Shown piece after piece: positions 35,019 through 46,177 of a DNA stretch of 64,000 bases. The position numbers and the translations under genes were made by a program. The stretch comes from Lates calcarifer. Lineage: Eukaryota > Chordata > Actinopteri > Centropomidae. The stretch's first letter is position 1, and the number at the start of each line of letters is the position of its first letter. Below the pieces are notes generated by a model. That model searched no databases, was not told the DNA's origin, and saw nothing but the letters and a program-made list of their open reading frames with translations. The DNA lies in contig NC_066849.1 in assembly GCF_001640805.2 (NCBI RefSeq), positions 1,560,404 through 1,624,403 of the forward strand, in the 5' to 3' direction.

Positions 35019-35560
35019 TATCAATAGGTGTGGTACGATGCCATTAGTAAAACAAAATCTGTTGCAGCCTAGCGGTTCATGAATTGTTTGATGAAATGAA
35101 CTGAGGGAAAAATGCAGTCACATTCAGTGGACAAGTGAGAAATAAAACATCATTTTTGTTAAAATTTTCAAAACTTTTAATCACTGTGAGTTTATAGGTT
35201 GTATCATGATAAATATATTTTTCCAGTGGAATGATGCATTTTTCACACACAAACACCATCTTACAGATAAAAGAAATATCAAAAGTTTAAAAATTTGTCA
35301 GTTAGGCTGACATCATGTCATTAAGTGTAACCTAACTTTTGACTCTCTTTTGACTCTTCTGAATCCAGTTACTTAGCACTGCTGAGACACCAAAGCCACC
35401 ATTGATGAGTTATGCACTTAACTCCTGGAAAGGAGCTGTGAGCTGCATGTGGGAATGCAAATGTCTGAATCAACTGGACAAGACATTAAATAGACTTTAC
35501 CCTATTAGCTTCCCACTACAAAGTCTGTGTAATGTTGGAAGTATGGGAATGAGAAGACAG

Positions 35561-35781
35561 TACCAGTCAAAAATTCGGACACACCTTCTCATTCTATTGT
35601 TTTTATCTATTTTTATTATTTTCTACATTGTAAATTAATACTGAAGACATCAAAACTATGAAGGAACACATATAGAATTATGTAGTGAACAAAAAAGTGC
35701 TAAACGAACGAGAATATGTTTGATATTTTTGCTTTGCACCCTCCTGGTATTCTCTCAGATTCATGAGGTAGTCACCTGGAA
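35561..35781 (-). mobile_element. Tc1/mariner end plus transposase start (antisense), third lineage
   Basis: Starts with the Tc1-type end CAGTACCAGTCAAAAATTCG, then GACACACCTTCTCATTC, ATGAAGGAACACATATAGAA and the shared GTAGTGAACAAAAAAGTG. It continues into antisense coding-type text, CACCCTCCTGGTATTCTCTC and TCATGAGGTAGTCACCTGGA. After about 35,781 the sequence abruptly becomes retroviral. No right end is present. A shorter piece of the same end lies at 3436-3520. Confidence 0.8.
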
Positions 35782-36230
35782 AGCAAAGACAGCCAAGATA
35801 ATAACAGAGAGTGAAGGCAAACTCAACTGTGTGGATGCTTTACCCCTGGCATCAATAAGCAAGAGATCACAGACTAACAGGATCAGGTATCTAACACCTC
35901 ATCAAATACTTACAAGATGGCCTATGACGGCACTGTACCTCCTTAGGTCCCTGTGAAGGACCTCCAGTTGAAGAGTTTGAATGAAGGCTGGGAAGTTATG
36001 TGAGACAATAGGCTCAAATCCATTAGTTATCTTCCAACAGGTAGAAGGTGCCACACAAAGAATACATCCAGAAGAGCTGGTATATGTCAAGGTGTTCACA
36101 AGAAAGCGGGAGCAGCCTTTAAAGTTACCTTAGTAACTCCAACAGCTCTGTGTAACAGTAAATCGTGAACACTACGACTAAGACAGAACTGGAGTCCAAC
36201 ATGTTCTATCAAGAGTTAAAATTTTCAGCT
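35782..36230 (+). pseudogene. Endogenous retrovirus integrase, C-terminal fragment
   Basis: One frame shows VDALPLASISKRSQTN, then LTPHQIL (35,890-35,920), the typical end of the catalytic core and the start of the C-terminal part of a gamma/epsilon-like retroviral integrase. After a frameshift near 35,940 come PPVEEFE, HQQV-like FQQVEGATQ and VYVKVFTRKR (about 36,080-36,110), the C-terminal SH3-like entry, followed by a stop at about 36,128. Stops and frameshifts show a dead copy. The catalytic D,D-35-E residues lie upstream of the surviving piece and are lost. The 78-codon frame at 35,720-35,956 contains the first part. Confidence 0.8.
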
Positions 36231-36290
36231 AAACAAGTAGGGAATCAAGATTGCGTAGTGTAATGCACTGTCACAAGCAGTTCAAAAAGT

Positions 36291-36420
36291 AAATGGACTG
36301 TAAATGGACTGCACTTATATAGCACTTTTCTAGTTGGAATGACCACTCAAATTGCTTCACACTACGTCACATTCACCCATTCATAATCACATTTATACAG
36401 CAGTGAATGTGTAGTGAAGG
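36291..36420 (-). repeat. Short dispersed repeat (MITE/SINE tail) inserted in the retroviral remnant
   Basis: On the plus strand it reads TAAATGGACTGCACTTATAT, AGCACTTTTCTAG, then ACTACGTCACATTCACCCAT. The copy at 55,700-55,835 has the same text in opposite orientation (GTGAATGGGTGAATGTGATG, AAAGCACTT, CTAGAAAAGTGCTATATAAG, TACAAGTCCATTTACCA). It sits between the integrase and env fragments. Confidence 0.85.
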
Positions 36421-36479
36421 GACAGTGTTCCCATTGTGTGTGCTGATAGTTAGATGATATAATAACAAATCAAACACTT

Positions 36480-37354
36480 AACATGAACAGGTATGTGCTC
36501 CAGTGTGAAAAAGAGGACTGTTATCAACCCAATTTTAAAGAGATATGGTTCATGTCAAGTGTGCAACACCGTCCAAGAGGCAAAAAATACTATGCCAGTG
36601 AGTGGTATGTGGTAGAAATGGTATGGAGGGCTAAGTGATGGGTTAAAACCCAACCTGTGTGCAGTGGCTAAAAGTCTGTAATCTGGTCAGCAGCACCTGG
36701 CCTTTAGCTGATGTATTTGACAATGTGAAGAAAATAAGCAATTGAGAACAGTATTGCCAGCCAATTGGACAAGGTTATGTGCCCCTGTTATGTTGACTGG
36801 GCAGATTTAATTAATTAATGTGAAAGGATAATGAAAATGTAAATATTTCATGGGATTTGAACCCATATGGCATACCCACTGATAATATGGCTAAAAATGA
36901 TGATTGGATTCTTTCAGGACAAGTAACAGGCTCAGTATACCTTTTTGTGGTCTCAGTAAATCCCTAGTATTTGGATTGGAATAGCAGGTGGATAAATTAT
37001 CTATGGTACAATCAACAGACACATAGATTGGACCAGGATGTGAGTGAACAGCTACATGCCACCTCTCTGATGACCTTGCAAAAAGGCTTATTATAGAAAC
37101 TGTGTGAAATGTTTGGGGATGATTGTTCTGCCACCATTCCAGTGCACACTGGAGAGGATGGTAATCTTAGTATGAGGTGGGGACATGTGAAGAATTCAGA
37201 ACTTTGGAATTTGAACATTGGATCACAATCATTGTGTCTTTCTCCAAAAAAGGATCTTACAAACCATAGCTATGCTAATTGGACTAATCCTTTTACTATG
37301 GTCATCATGTGTTGCTTGTTTCAGCTGATTCAAATTCTGATTAAAGGAGCATAG
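36480..37354 (+). pseudogene. Endogenous retrovirus env remnant (surface and transmembrane parts)
   Basis: Env-type landmarks occur in the order expected downstream of integrase. Near 36,745-36,800 LPANWTRLCAPVML matches the surface-subunit pattern P-x-N-W-T-x-x-C-A. In one frame from about 36,860 to 37,354, WINYLWYNQQ (36,989-37,018) and VSEQLHATSLM (37,040-37,072) match the coiled ectodomain of a transmembrane subunit, followed by MFGDDC...IP at 37,109. In-frame stops at 36,965 and 37,094 break this frame. The usual CX6CC cysteine pair is not intact. No LTR or polypurine tract could be placed. Assignment rests on order and pattern, so it needs a search. Confidence 0.65.
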
Positions 37355-37817
37355 TAAGTGAGCATGGTAACAGGAGTTTCCCCCCTTAATAGAGCAACAG
37401 GAAAATGTACATGAATGTGTATACACCATATACATATGTGTATTCATATGGTCATATGTATACGAATGACACTAACACATGATAATATCAATTTAAGTTA
37501 AGCTGATATGATTACTATGAATTACTTAAATGTTTTTTATATCACATAAATAAGCAGTCTTGGCAGAAAATATCAACAAAAAGGCAACTACTCATATTAC
37601 TGCAATGGCCATACCAACAGATGCAGTCCCAGAATACCTAATCTCATACACAGAAAAGCCTAACCAACCTCTTGAAAGTACAAGCTATGCAGGATGTACC
37701 TCCCAAGTGATGTTCAGGGTAGCTGATACTGAGGAGATGCCAGACAGATAAGCCTGTTCTGTTACGAACGAGGAAGTGGGCACAGCAGTTACAATACCCC
37801 AGTCTGGGCAAGGCATG
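37355..37817. other. Unassigned DNA
   Basis: No element recognised. A 63-codon frame at 37,560-37,751 has no known relatives that I can name. It could be a further retroviral scrap. Confidence 0.45.
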
Positions 37818-37990
37818 GTTTGGTGGTGGGTTTGTGGCTCAGAAGGTAGAGCAGTCGTCCACCAATCGGAAGGTTGGTGGTTCGATCTCCAGCTCCTCCA
37901 GTCCACATGCTTAAGGATCCTTGGGCAAGATACTGAATGCTTCACTTATTCACCTTCCACCATAATCAATTAAGACATTGTATGAGATGA
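37818..37990 (+). repeat. tRNA-derived SINE-like repeat
   Basis: A tRNA-like head with an A-box-like TGGCTCAGAAGGTAGAGCAG (37,831-37,850) and a B-box-like GGTTCGATCTC (37,878-37,888), 28 bases apart, as in a tRNA-type polymerase III promoter. The body continues CTCCTCCAGTCCACATGCTT and CCTTGGGCAAGATACTGAAT, a widespread fish repeat body. The head cannot fold as a full tRNA with acceptor stem, so it is not a tRNA gene. Confidence 0.85.
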
Positions 37991-39123
37991 GATATAACTT
38001 GATGGTGAAAAAAACAATGAATGAACACAAATACGAATCACAGCATATCACTTGCCAATCCTAAATCAATAAAATTGATTCACTGATCAGACAGAGGAGT
38101 ACATTGTGTTTAACACTAGTAATAAATAAAATAAAAATAAATAAAGTATATAATCATGACTAAAATAACAATGAATAGCATTATGTCTCATTGTGTAGTG
38201 ATTTTTATACATATAGATGGCATTACGGCTTCTTGACAAATATTTGAGCTGATTCCTCATTTATGATTTATGATCGCTTTATTTCACATCTCAGTTTAAG
38301 CAATATCACAGAAATTTCAGATTTTCACTGAATTGCTTGAAAGCTTGGTGTGGTTTACAGAATGGTTAGACAATTATTTCATATAGTTTCACAGATAAGG
38401 TGAAATATGGGAGAGCTTTAGTTTTCTAGATAACCTGAGCATGTGGTGTTAATTATGAAGTCTAGTTAATGTCCTGCAGAGAACCCCAGTCAGGTCTGTA
38501 GATCTGAGAGAGTCCATAGTTATTTTCATAAAATAACAGTCAAATGTCCAATGCAGAGATGAGGTTTTGTTGGGTAGAATGAAGATTTGGAGATTTGAAG
38601 TGTTCATTCATAAGGTCCACATGAACCAGGGTCCATTACAGTTGATCTTCTGAACTGGCCATTTGGTCTGGATAATCTGTTTCTTATCAGTGACTGATTT
38701 TGAAAACAACAATAAATAGTCCTTAGAAGAGAAAATTAACATTGAGTTTATGTATGTTTATATTGGTGCACTATTAACTACATCAGTTATCAAGACAAAG
38801 CTCTCTCTCGCTCTCAGTCACCAGTCAGATTGTGAGTTGTACTGAAAAGAGAGCAAGCATAACGACTGACACATGGACTGCCTGCTGAGCTGAATCAAAT
38901 CCATTTGACTCAGTTTGATTTGAAGTCTAAACACTTCTTCCTTCTTTGTGTCTTGCAGCTTAATGTTAGGACCTCTGCATCTGATGTTGGTGTGTGTTTG
39001 TTTGCATACACCTTACTTTGTTTATATGCAGCCAATTTTGGCGTGTGGGCGTAGACTGTGTCCAATTTTGTATTCTATCAAGGACTACAATGGAAATGTG
39101 GTTTGTGTTATCTGATGGAGGTA
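37991..39123. other. Unassigned DNA
   Basis: No gene or repeat recognised in this AT-rich stretch. Confidence 0.5.
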
Positions 39124-39955
39124 CAGTCATATGAAAAAAAAGTACACCTCTTTCAATTCTGTGATTTTATGCATCAGGGCATAATAAAAAAAAAACATCT
39201 GGTCCTTAACAGGTCTTACAGTTAGGTAAATACAACCTCAGATGGAAAAAAAAACACATGACATAATACACAGAGTCATTATTTATTTAACACAAATTTG
39301 GCAAAAATGCAGAAGCAGTGTGAAAAATTAAGGACACCCTTACTGTTCCCATAGGAATATAGAGTGTAAGTTGGAGCCAGGTGCTACTAATCAAATGTTC
39401 TTGATTAATTGATCATCAGCAAGTGTGAAGGTAAACCTGTAAAAGCAGGAGTTTTGGCAGTTTGCTGCTCTGGAGCATTCAGGTGTGTGTTAACACAATG
39501 CCAAGCAGGAAAGACATCAGCAATGATCTTAGAGAAGCAATTGTTGTGGCCCATCAACCTGGGAAGGGTTATAAGGCCATTTCCAAACAATTTGAAGTCC
39601 ATCATTCTACAGTGAGACAGATTATTCACAAGTGGAAAACAGTTGCCAATCTTCCTATGGGTGGATGTCCCAGCAAATTCAGCTCAAGGTCAGACATTCA
39701 AAAAACCAAGGGGCTACATCTCAGACTCTACAGGCCTCAGTTAGCATGTTAAATGTTAAAGTTCCTGACAGTACAATTAGAAAAAGACAAGCAAGGTGGT
39801 GGAAGGCTGATGATTTGAGCTTGTTTGCAGCCACAGGACCTGGACATCTTGCAGTCATTTAGTTGTACTGTACATGAACTCCTCTGTATAGCAAAGTATT
39901 GTAGAGTCAAATGTGAGGCCATCTGTCTGACAGTTAAAGCTTGGCTGATCATGTG
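39124..39955 (+). mobile_element. Tc1/mariner element B, same family as 13.8 kb, right end lost
   Basis: The left end CAGTCATATGAAAAAAAAGT preceded by TA (39,122-39,123) and the inner block CTGGTCCTTAACAGGTCTTA match element A. The body is closely similar through the whole N-terminal coding part. No right inverted end is found after 39,955, so the copy is truncated or was cut by a later rearrangement. The internal deletion is not the same as in element A. Confidence 0.88.
39498..39870 (+). pseudogene. Tc1 transposase remnant (element B)
   Basis: Starts at ATG 39,498 with MPSRKDISNDLREA and the helix-turn-helix GYKAISKQFEVHHSTVRQII, then HKWKTVANLPMGG and CPSKFSSRSD. The frame continues through LRLYRPQLA to a stop near 39,750. 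The region of the first two catalytic Asp residues is deleted. DLSLFAATGPGHLAV near 39,805-39,860 appears in another frame. It keeps about 30 bases that element A has lost between two TCAGAC repeats. Confidence 0.85.
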
Positions 39956-39994
39956 GAGCCTTCCAATGGTTAAACTGCAAAAAAAATACTAGCA

Positions 39995-40066
39995 TAAGGT
40001 AAAGGTAAGGATTCAACCTCAGTGCATGGTACATGCTCTACCAGGTGAGTTACAGGGGTGCCCCTA
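39995..40066 (-). repeat. tRNA-derived SINE head fragment
   Basis: On the minus strand GGGGCACCCCTGTAACTCAC is followed by CTGGTAGAGCATG (A-box-like) and GGTTGAATCC (B-box-like), the start of a common fish tRNA-related SINE. The 3' body is missing. There is no acceptor stem, so it is not a tRNA gene. Confidence 0.7.
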
Positions 40067-41845
40067 TTAGAAACATTGTTAATTTAAGGATTCCGTAACA
40101 TGCATTCTAGCACCCACAATAAAGTGGGTACCAGTTGAAAACACATATGTGATATATGATATATGATACTGTATTTGCACTAATGAATGACAGATAAAAC
40201 ATGAACAACATTTATTTTACACATCAAGATTGTATTCAGGTCTTAGGGAATTACTACTACAGCCTTGGTTAGGGCTAAAGACAACAACCTTGAAAATTCA
40301 AACAAATTTGGGGGTGTGATGAGTGAGGTGAGCTTACCTGCCAACTGTAGCTTGCTCCTCATTTCTGCTTGAGGTCAGAGGTATGAGGCTACATTAGCCT
40401 TTACCATAACACACTGGAATCTGCTGGTTAGATGAGTTGAACTGTGGGTAATGAAAGCGTTTTGTGAAAGAAGTAAAATATGAGGAAGATGATATCTCTG
40501 GTTTTGCTGTATCAACTTTGATCCTTTTTTAACTGCCCACAGTATTAAAGAATTTCAGTGATAAAAGAATTAATTAGGGCTTTCAGTGTTTAATTTATAT
40601 ACAGTTCTGAGTGGCTGATTCTCACTCTATGACATTGATTATTAATATGTCCTTTGATTATTAATGTGTGCTTTGATTCAGTGAGGATAAATAACAAAAG
40701 ACTCAGAGTTAACATTTTTCCACTGGTTTAATATTCTATTCACTCAGAATTCCACAACAATCTATGTCTCTTTGCCATATGACCCATGGCAAAAATTTAT
40801 GGTCTTGCTTTGTGTTGTTTAACAGACTATTTGAGAATTTAAGCAAAGTTACAGTCCATGTTGAGGCTATTTCTAGATGAAAAAGAGTTTATCCATCTGC
40901 CCTGCACTACTGTGTAGCATCCCTGGCTACAGTGTAGCTTGCCAGATACTGTTTCTTCTGATGTTGGAAGTGATATTGGTACTATTCCTCTTGGTTTCAT
41001 TATTTATGCTAAGCTAAGCTGATCAAGTACTGAATCCAGCTCCACATTTGCCACAGCAGACTTGGGCTTTTGTCTCACTCTGAAAGAAAGCTAAGTAATT
41101 GCATTAGCCTAAATATATAACCATGTTGTTAATGCTAATTCATAAGATAATTCAGTTTGGGATATATGAGGTTTATACATGTCAGCGGTATTATGAAACA
41201 GTTCAGTTAATTATGGTGGCTGTTGTCTGCACTCAAACAGAAGGGGCTTGATTACCAGAGGCTGTGTGTGTTTGGCTTCCACACAGCACAAAAGGAGCAC
41301 ACATAGATGTCAACATGCCACTATTATCCATTTTGATAAACACTTGAAACACAGGTGATCACTCAGTCTGCCACAGGTATTGTAAAAAAATCACTTGTCA
41401 AGTTATGTCAAACACACATTCAAATGAACTTATCTGAACTTCTCAAGTATTTCAACAGCAACAAGTATTTTTATTTTTATTTTTTTTGATTTTTGATTTT
41501 AAACCCACAGCTGTGCCAAAAGTTCCAAACTAAATAACCTCCAAAATTTGGACCAGGAAAAGACACAAGTTTACCTCTGAAATTTTTTTTAATTGAATAT
41601 TTGATTATATGTACCACCATTTTGCACTACACATTTTAATCAATTTGTTCTTACAATTTGTATTTAATTACCACCTGATTTACTAAGGCAGCAGCTCATT
41701 ATGCAATCAGTGACTAGCTGCCCTCTATACGCATTCTGAGACCAAAGGAGAGTTCAAGAAGCACAGATCAGCAAGATTAGACAAGAAATCTAAATGCATT
41801 CTGAATTAATGACAGCACATTTGAAGATACTGATAATATGTTAAC
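40067..41845. other. Unassigned DNA
   Basis: No gene or transposon recognised. The patch near 41,690-41,760 containing ATTATGCAATCAGTGACTAG is less AT-skewed than its surroundings and could be a conserved element, but this cannot be judged here. Confidence 0.5.
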
Positions 41846-42230
41846 TGTCACAGCCCCTCCCAATTATTCTCAGTATCCCTGGTGTTTCCTTGTTCTCTCT
41901 GCCCATCTTTCCCTGTGTGTCTTCTGTGCGTGTGTGTCGGAGGTGTGGCATGGCACAGATCTTTGGGCGGTCCTGCTCACCTGTTCCTCATTACCTCATC
42001 ACGGCCTGCAGTATAAAAACCCTGGCTTGTCATCTACTTGTCACTGGATTATTTCTGCTCCGACAGTGGTATTGTGATCTAGGCTGCACAGTACCATTCT
42101 AAGTTATTTTCTCTTGTGACTCCCCCTGTGCTTTATCTAACATTTTGTCCTGTGCTCCTAGAGCTCTCCAATGCCTGTGCTGTTGCCACGTTGCCTGCTG
42201 GTTACACACCAGCAGCAGCTCTCACACTCT
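41846..42230 (+). mobile_element. Gypsy-type LTR, 5' part
   Basis: Starts TGTCACAGCCCCTCCC and shows the body of a fish Gypsy LTR: CACCTGTTCCTCATTACCTC, then a TATA-like GTATAAAAACCC at 42,011-42,022 and C/T-rich text. The 3' part (AATAAA signal and CA end) is missing, because the sequence passes into the L1-like element at about 42,250. The 70-114 codon frames are shadows. Confidence 0.7.
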
Positions 42231-42249
42231 CAGATTTTTACTTTTTTTT

Positions 42250-42719
42250 AAAAAATTCATTAGCATTTTTAACGTTGAATGGACATATGCATACAAACCA
42301 ATATGCTTATATGGGAGGGAACAAATATGAAGAGGAGAAAAAAAACAAAACAAAACAAAAAAAAAAACACAACAGAAGAGCAAAAATAAAAAAGGGAAAA
42401 AGACCCACTTCATGTTATATATTTTATCCATTTTTCCCATTTTTCTTCAAATGTATGTAACTGATATCTAATTCTCATAGTAATCTTTTCCATTTCATTA
42501 ATTCATTCACGAGTCTTTCCATTTATGAGTTACCTCTGTTTAACCAAATTCTTGTCATTTGTTTAATTACTGCAACTCTTATTATTAAGACAGTCTTTCT
42601 TCACAATTCCCTATGGTATTTTCCCAAGGAGTAGGTATAGTGGGTTTTTACTACCGTAATTTCCGGACTATTGAGCACACCTGACTATAAGCTGCACCCA
42701 CTAAACTTAAAAAGAAAAA

Positions 42720-42774
<55 letters not shown>

Positions 42775-43140
42775 TACATATACAGGCCACACTTGTCTAT
42801 AAGCCTTTTTTGCGGCATGAAGCTCGTTAGCCCGTAAAAATCTATAAATTAGCCGCATCATTGTTTAAGCCGCAAGTTTCAAAGTGTGTGAAAAAAGTAG
42901 CGCCTTATAGTCCGGCAATTACGGAAATAGGTTTATTAATTTCTTTGACAGTGTTTTCCCACAAGCCTTTACACTCTTGGATATTTGTTTGGTTTTCTTG
43001 TCTTTGCTTATCATTTAGTGAGCACTGAACCAAGTGTTTCCACATCTGTCTGACCCGTCCGCCATGATCCATCCGGTATCTTTAACAGTGTAGGGAACGT
43101 AATTAAGCTTTAGGATGTCCTCCATCACCTCCTCAAGAGA
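42250..43140 (-). mobile_element. L1/Tx1-like LINE, 3' end of ORF2, split by a MITE
   Basis: On the minus strand the text near 42,490-42,410 reads MEKITMRIRYQLHTFEEKWE then KWIKYIT, which fits the end of an L1-clade ORF2 protein (M-E-K-L-T pattern and a W-x-K-W-x-x-Y close). Further upstream, at 43,130-42,940 beyond the nested MITE, comes DRCGNTW and, in another frame, GLWENTVKEINK, resembling the segment before it. Stops and frameshifts are frequent. The A-rich plus-strand stretch at 42,330-42,370 lies beyond the 3' end. Clade assignment is moderate. Confidence 0.6.
42654..42926. mobile_element. MITE with CCGTAATT ends, nested in the L1-like LINE
   Basis: The ends CCGTAATTTCCGGACTAT and ATAGTCCGGCAATTACGG are inverted repeats with one mismatch. 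The interior matches a widespread vertebrate element that repeats ATAAGC-type text (CTATAAGCTGCACCCACTAA, CACACTTGTCTATAAGCC, AGCCGCAAGTTTCAAAG). It contains an A14-(TA)n-(CA)n microsatellite at 42,716-42,782. Superfamily is not assigned. Confidence 0.88.
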
Positions 43141-43432
43141 CAAGTGGTCCTCTACACTCTTATCCACCTATACAATCATTTGTTGTATTAAAACATTAAA
43201 ATACATTGTTTTAAGGTTATATTATATAAAAAAAAACTTTCACTTTCTTTCCAAAATATGCTTGTAAGTGCAACTCATCTTGTTACACAATGGTTCACAA
43301 GTTTGCATCATGGACATTTTGCACATTCACAGTAACAGTAGTTATTAAATCACCCTCAACTCTCCACTTTCTGTGCGCTACTTTATCGATTCACGCTATC
43401 TTCTGCTACTGATTTGAGCTGAACTCTCAGCC

Positions 43433-43711
43433 ATGGCCTCTCGCTCTCCTTCTCCCTCTCCTGCCTTCTCTTGCTCTGCGTGTCAGATGTTCAGTCACTC
43501 CTCTGCCTCGTTTAATGATAATGGTATGTGTAATAAATGTAGTCTATTTGCTGTACTCGAGGTGAGGCTTAGCGAATTAGAGTCCCGGCTCTGCACCATG
43601 GAATCTAATTCAGCAGCTAATGCTAAACAGCCCCCTGTAGCCGGTGCGGAGCAGCCTAGCGTAGCTCCTGTTGGCGTTCCCCCAGCAGGCTGGCTGGGTG
43701 ACTGTTCGTAA
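43433..43711 (+). pseudogene. L2-type LINE N-terminal ORF remnant
   Basis: An ATG at 43,433 opens a 92-codon frame. A Cys-rich patch (CSACQMF...CNKCSLF) is followed by a short amphipathic stretch VLEVRLSELESRLCTME that could form a coiled coil. This is the usual layout at the start of such fish L2-type elements. The frame ends early at 43,711; related text (VTVRKDR-like) continues in another frame. Probable role in the intact element is nucleic-acid binding of the retrotransposon particle. Confidence 0.7.
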
Positions 43712-43921
43712 GGACAGGTGTAGTCGTAAGCAGAAACCCACTGCCGACCACCACCCAGTTCATGTTAGAGCAGCCCCCCCCATAGAGACTGTGTCTGCCC
43801 CCGACCATTTAAATTAACTAAATCGAAGATCAACAAAAGAGGAGTTAGTCACAATAATCTAATAAAAATCAGCACAGCCACCTCAAATGTTCAGCAAAAT
43901 AAAATCTCTTTCGAATTTATA

Positions 43922-46080
43922 TTGCTGGATTGTGTATTATCAGCAGAAAACATCCTGACTAGAAATATTTCCAATAATACAGTAGCTAAATTCAAGGAAA
44001 TGATTCCCATTAACTTAGGTCCAGTGCCTCATCTTAATTTAGCAGAAGCTACTCCCTCCCAGCTTGATCATCTTGTAGATAGTGTTGCAGACTCACTACG
44101 TACTACTCTAGATTCCATCGCCCCCCTAAAAATGAAAAAAAGAGAAAGAGGCAAGCTCCATGGTTCAACTCCCAAACCCGTACACTGAAACAAACAGCAC
44201 GTAGGCTTGAAAGAGTGTGGCGTTCCACCAAACTGGAAGAATCCCACTTAGCCTGGCAGGATAGTGTCAAAAGATTTAAAAAAAAAAAAAGGCCCTCTGT
44301 AATGCAAGAAGTGCCTATTACTCATCATTAATAGAGGATAATAAGAACAACCCCAGATTTCTCTTCAGCACTGTAGCCAGGCTGACATAGAGTCACAACT
44401 CTATAGATCCACGCATCCCTATAACCCTCAGCAGCAATGATTTTATGAACTTTTTTAATGATAAAATTTCTACTATTAGAGACAAAATTAATCACATCCT
44501 GCCTTCAACCAGCACTGATTTGTCAAAATACAGGATCCATAGACTCAACTGCAAAACCTAACCTTGACTCCTTTTCTCCCATCGACCTCCCCCAGCTCAC
44601 ATCAATTATTTCGGCATCTAAACTTTCAACTTGTCTCCTAGACCCCATCCCAACTAGGCTGCTTAAGGAAGCTCTGCCCTTAATTTGCAGCTATGTATTA
44701 CATATGTTAAATCTGTCCTTGGTAACAGGTTATGTGCCGCAGTCGTATAAAACAGCTGTAATTAAACCTCTTCTAAAAAAGACCAGTCTAGATCCAGATG
44801 TATTGGCCAACTACAGACCTATATCTAACCTCCCCTTTCTTTTCCAAAATCCTAGAGAAAGCAGTTGCAAACAGTTGTGCGACTTTTTACAGGATAATAG
44901 TTTATTTGAGGATTTTCAGTCAGGATTTAGGCTGTATCATAGCACAGAGACAGCACTTGTAAAAGTTACAAACGACCTCCTGATTGCATCAGACAACGGA
45001 CTTGTTTCTGTACTTGTCTTGTTAGATGTCAGTGCTGCTTTTGATATGATTGACTATCACATCCTTTTACAGAGACTGGAGCATTTTATTGGGATTAAAG
45101 GAACTGCTCTAAACTGGTTTAAGTCCTATATATCTGATAGGCTTCAGTTTGTACATGTTAACTACTCCTTCATGTACACAAATGTTAGACATGGAGTTCC
45201 ACAAGGGTCAGTGCTTGGACCAATCCTCTTCACTCTGTATATGCTTCCCTTGGGCAATATTATCAGGAAACACTCCATAAATTTCCATTGTTATGCAGAT
45301 GATACACAGCTTAATCTATCAATGGAGCCTGATGAAACCAATCATCCAGCCAAATTCCAAGCTTGTCTTAGGGACATTAAAACTTGGATGACAGGCAATT
45401 TTTTTTTTTTATTACTGAACTCAGATAAAACTGAAATCATTGTACTTGGTCCTGAACACATCAGAAATGTGTTACAGCTCCACTGTAAAGAATCTGGGAG
45501 TCATCTTTGATCAGGATATGTCCTTTAACTCAAACTTCTAGGACTGCCTTCTTTCACCTGCATAATATCACCAAAATTAGACATTTTCTGTCTCAAAAGG
45601 ATGCAGAAAAACTAGTCCTTGCATTTGTTACTTCTAGGCTGGACTACTGTAATTCATTATTATCAGGCTGCCCCAACAAGTCTCCTAAAGACTCTGCAGC
45701 TGATTCAAAATGCTGCAGCATAATTACTGACAGGAACTAGAAACAGAGACCATATTTCTCCTGTGTTAGCCTCTCTACATTGGCTCCCAGTCAAATCCAG
45801 AATAGAATTCAAAATCCTCCTCCTCACCTACAAAGTCCTTAATGGTCAGGCTCCATCTTACTTTAAAGATCTCACAGTCCCCTACAATCCCACTAAGACT
45901 CTGTGCTCCCAGAATGCTGGTTTACTGGTGGCAGAGCCTTCAGTTGTCAGGCTCCTCTACTGTGGAACCTTCTCCCAGTTTTGGTCCAGGAGGCAGAAAC
46001 ACACTGTACCTTTAAGAGTCGGCTTAAAACTTTCCTCTTTGATAAAGCTTGTAGTTAGGGTTGGCTCAGGCTTGAACCAT
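43922..46080 (+). pseudogene. L2-type LINE reverse transcriptase, frameshifted
   Basis: The linker before reverse transcriptase is read at 43,922-44,188 (RTTLDSIAPLKMKKRERG). After a frameshift at 44,188, the main 350-codon frame is 44,458-45,510. It holds LDPIPTRLLKE, ANYRPISNLPF, the first catalytic Asp in LDVSAAFDMIDY, GVPQGSVLGPILFTLYMLPL and the catalytic YADDTQL box near 45,295. After shifts near 45,490 and 45,690 the C-terminal parts appear at 45,507-45,740 (TSRLDYCNSLLSGCP) and 45,763-46,101 (ASLHWLPVKSRIEFKILLL). Stops and at least four frameshifts make it non-functional. The upstream endonuclease is missing between about 43,800 and 43,900. Confidence 0.93.
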
Positions 46081-46138
46081 CCCTTAGTTATGCTGCTATA
46101 GGCCTAGACTGCTGGGAGATCTCCCATGATGCACTGAG

Positions 46139-46177
<39 letters not shown>

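Noticed and set aside
37831..37890. A tRNA gene with A and B boxes
   Set aside because: The boxes are recognisable, but no acceptor stem forms and the sequence continues into a known type of repeat body. It is a SINE-like head.
40010..40066. A tRNA gene on the minus strand
   Set aside because: Same reason: tRNA-like boxes but no paired acceptor ends, and the head of a common fish repeat.
44458..45510. 350-codon reverse transcriptase as a host or viral gene
   Set aside because: It sits inside an L2-type LINE with its 3' UTR and tail, and its flanking parts are frameshifted. It is a retrotransposon remnant.
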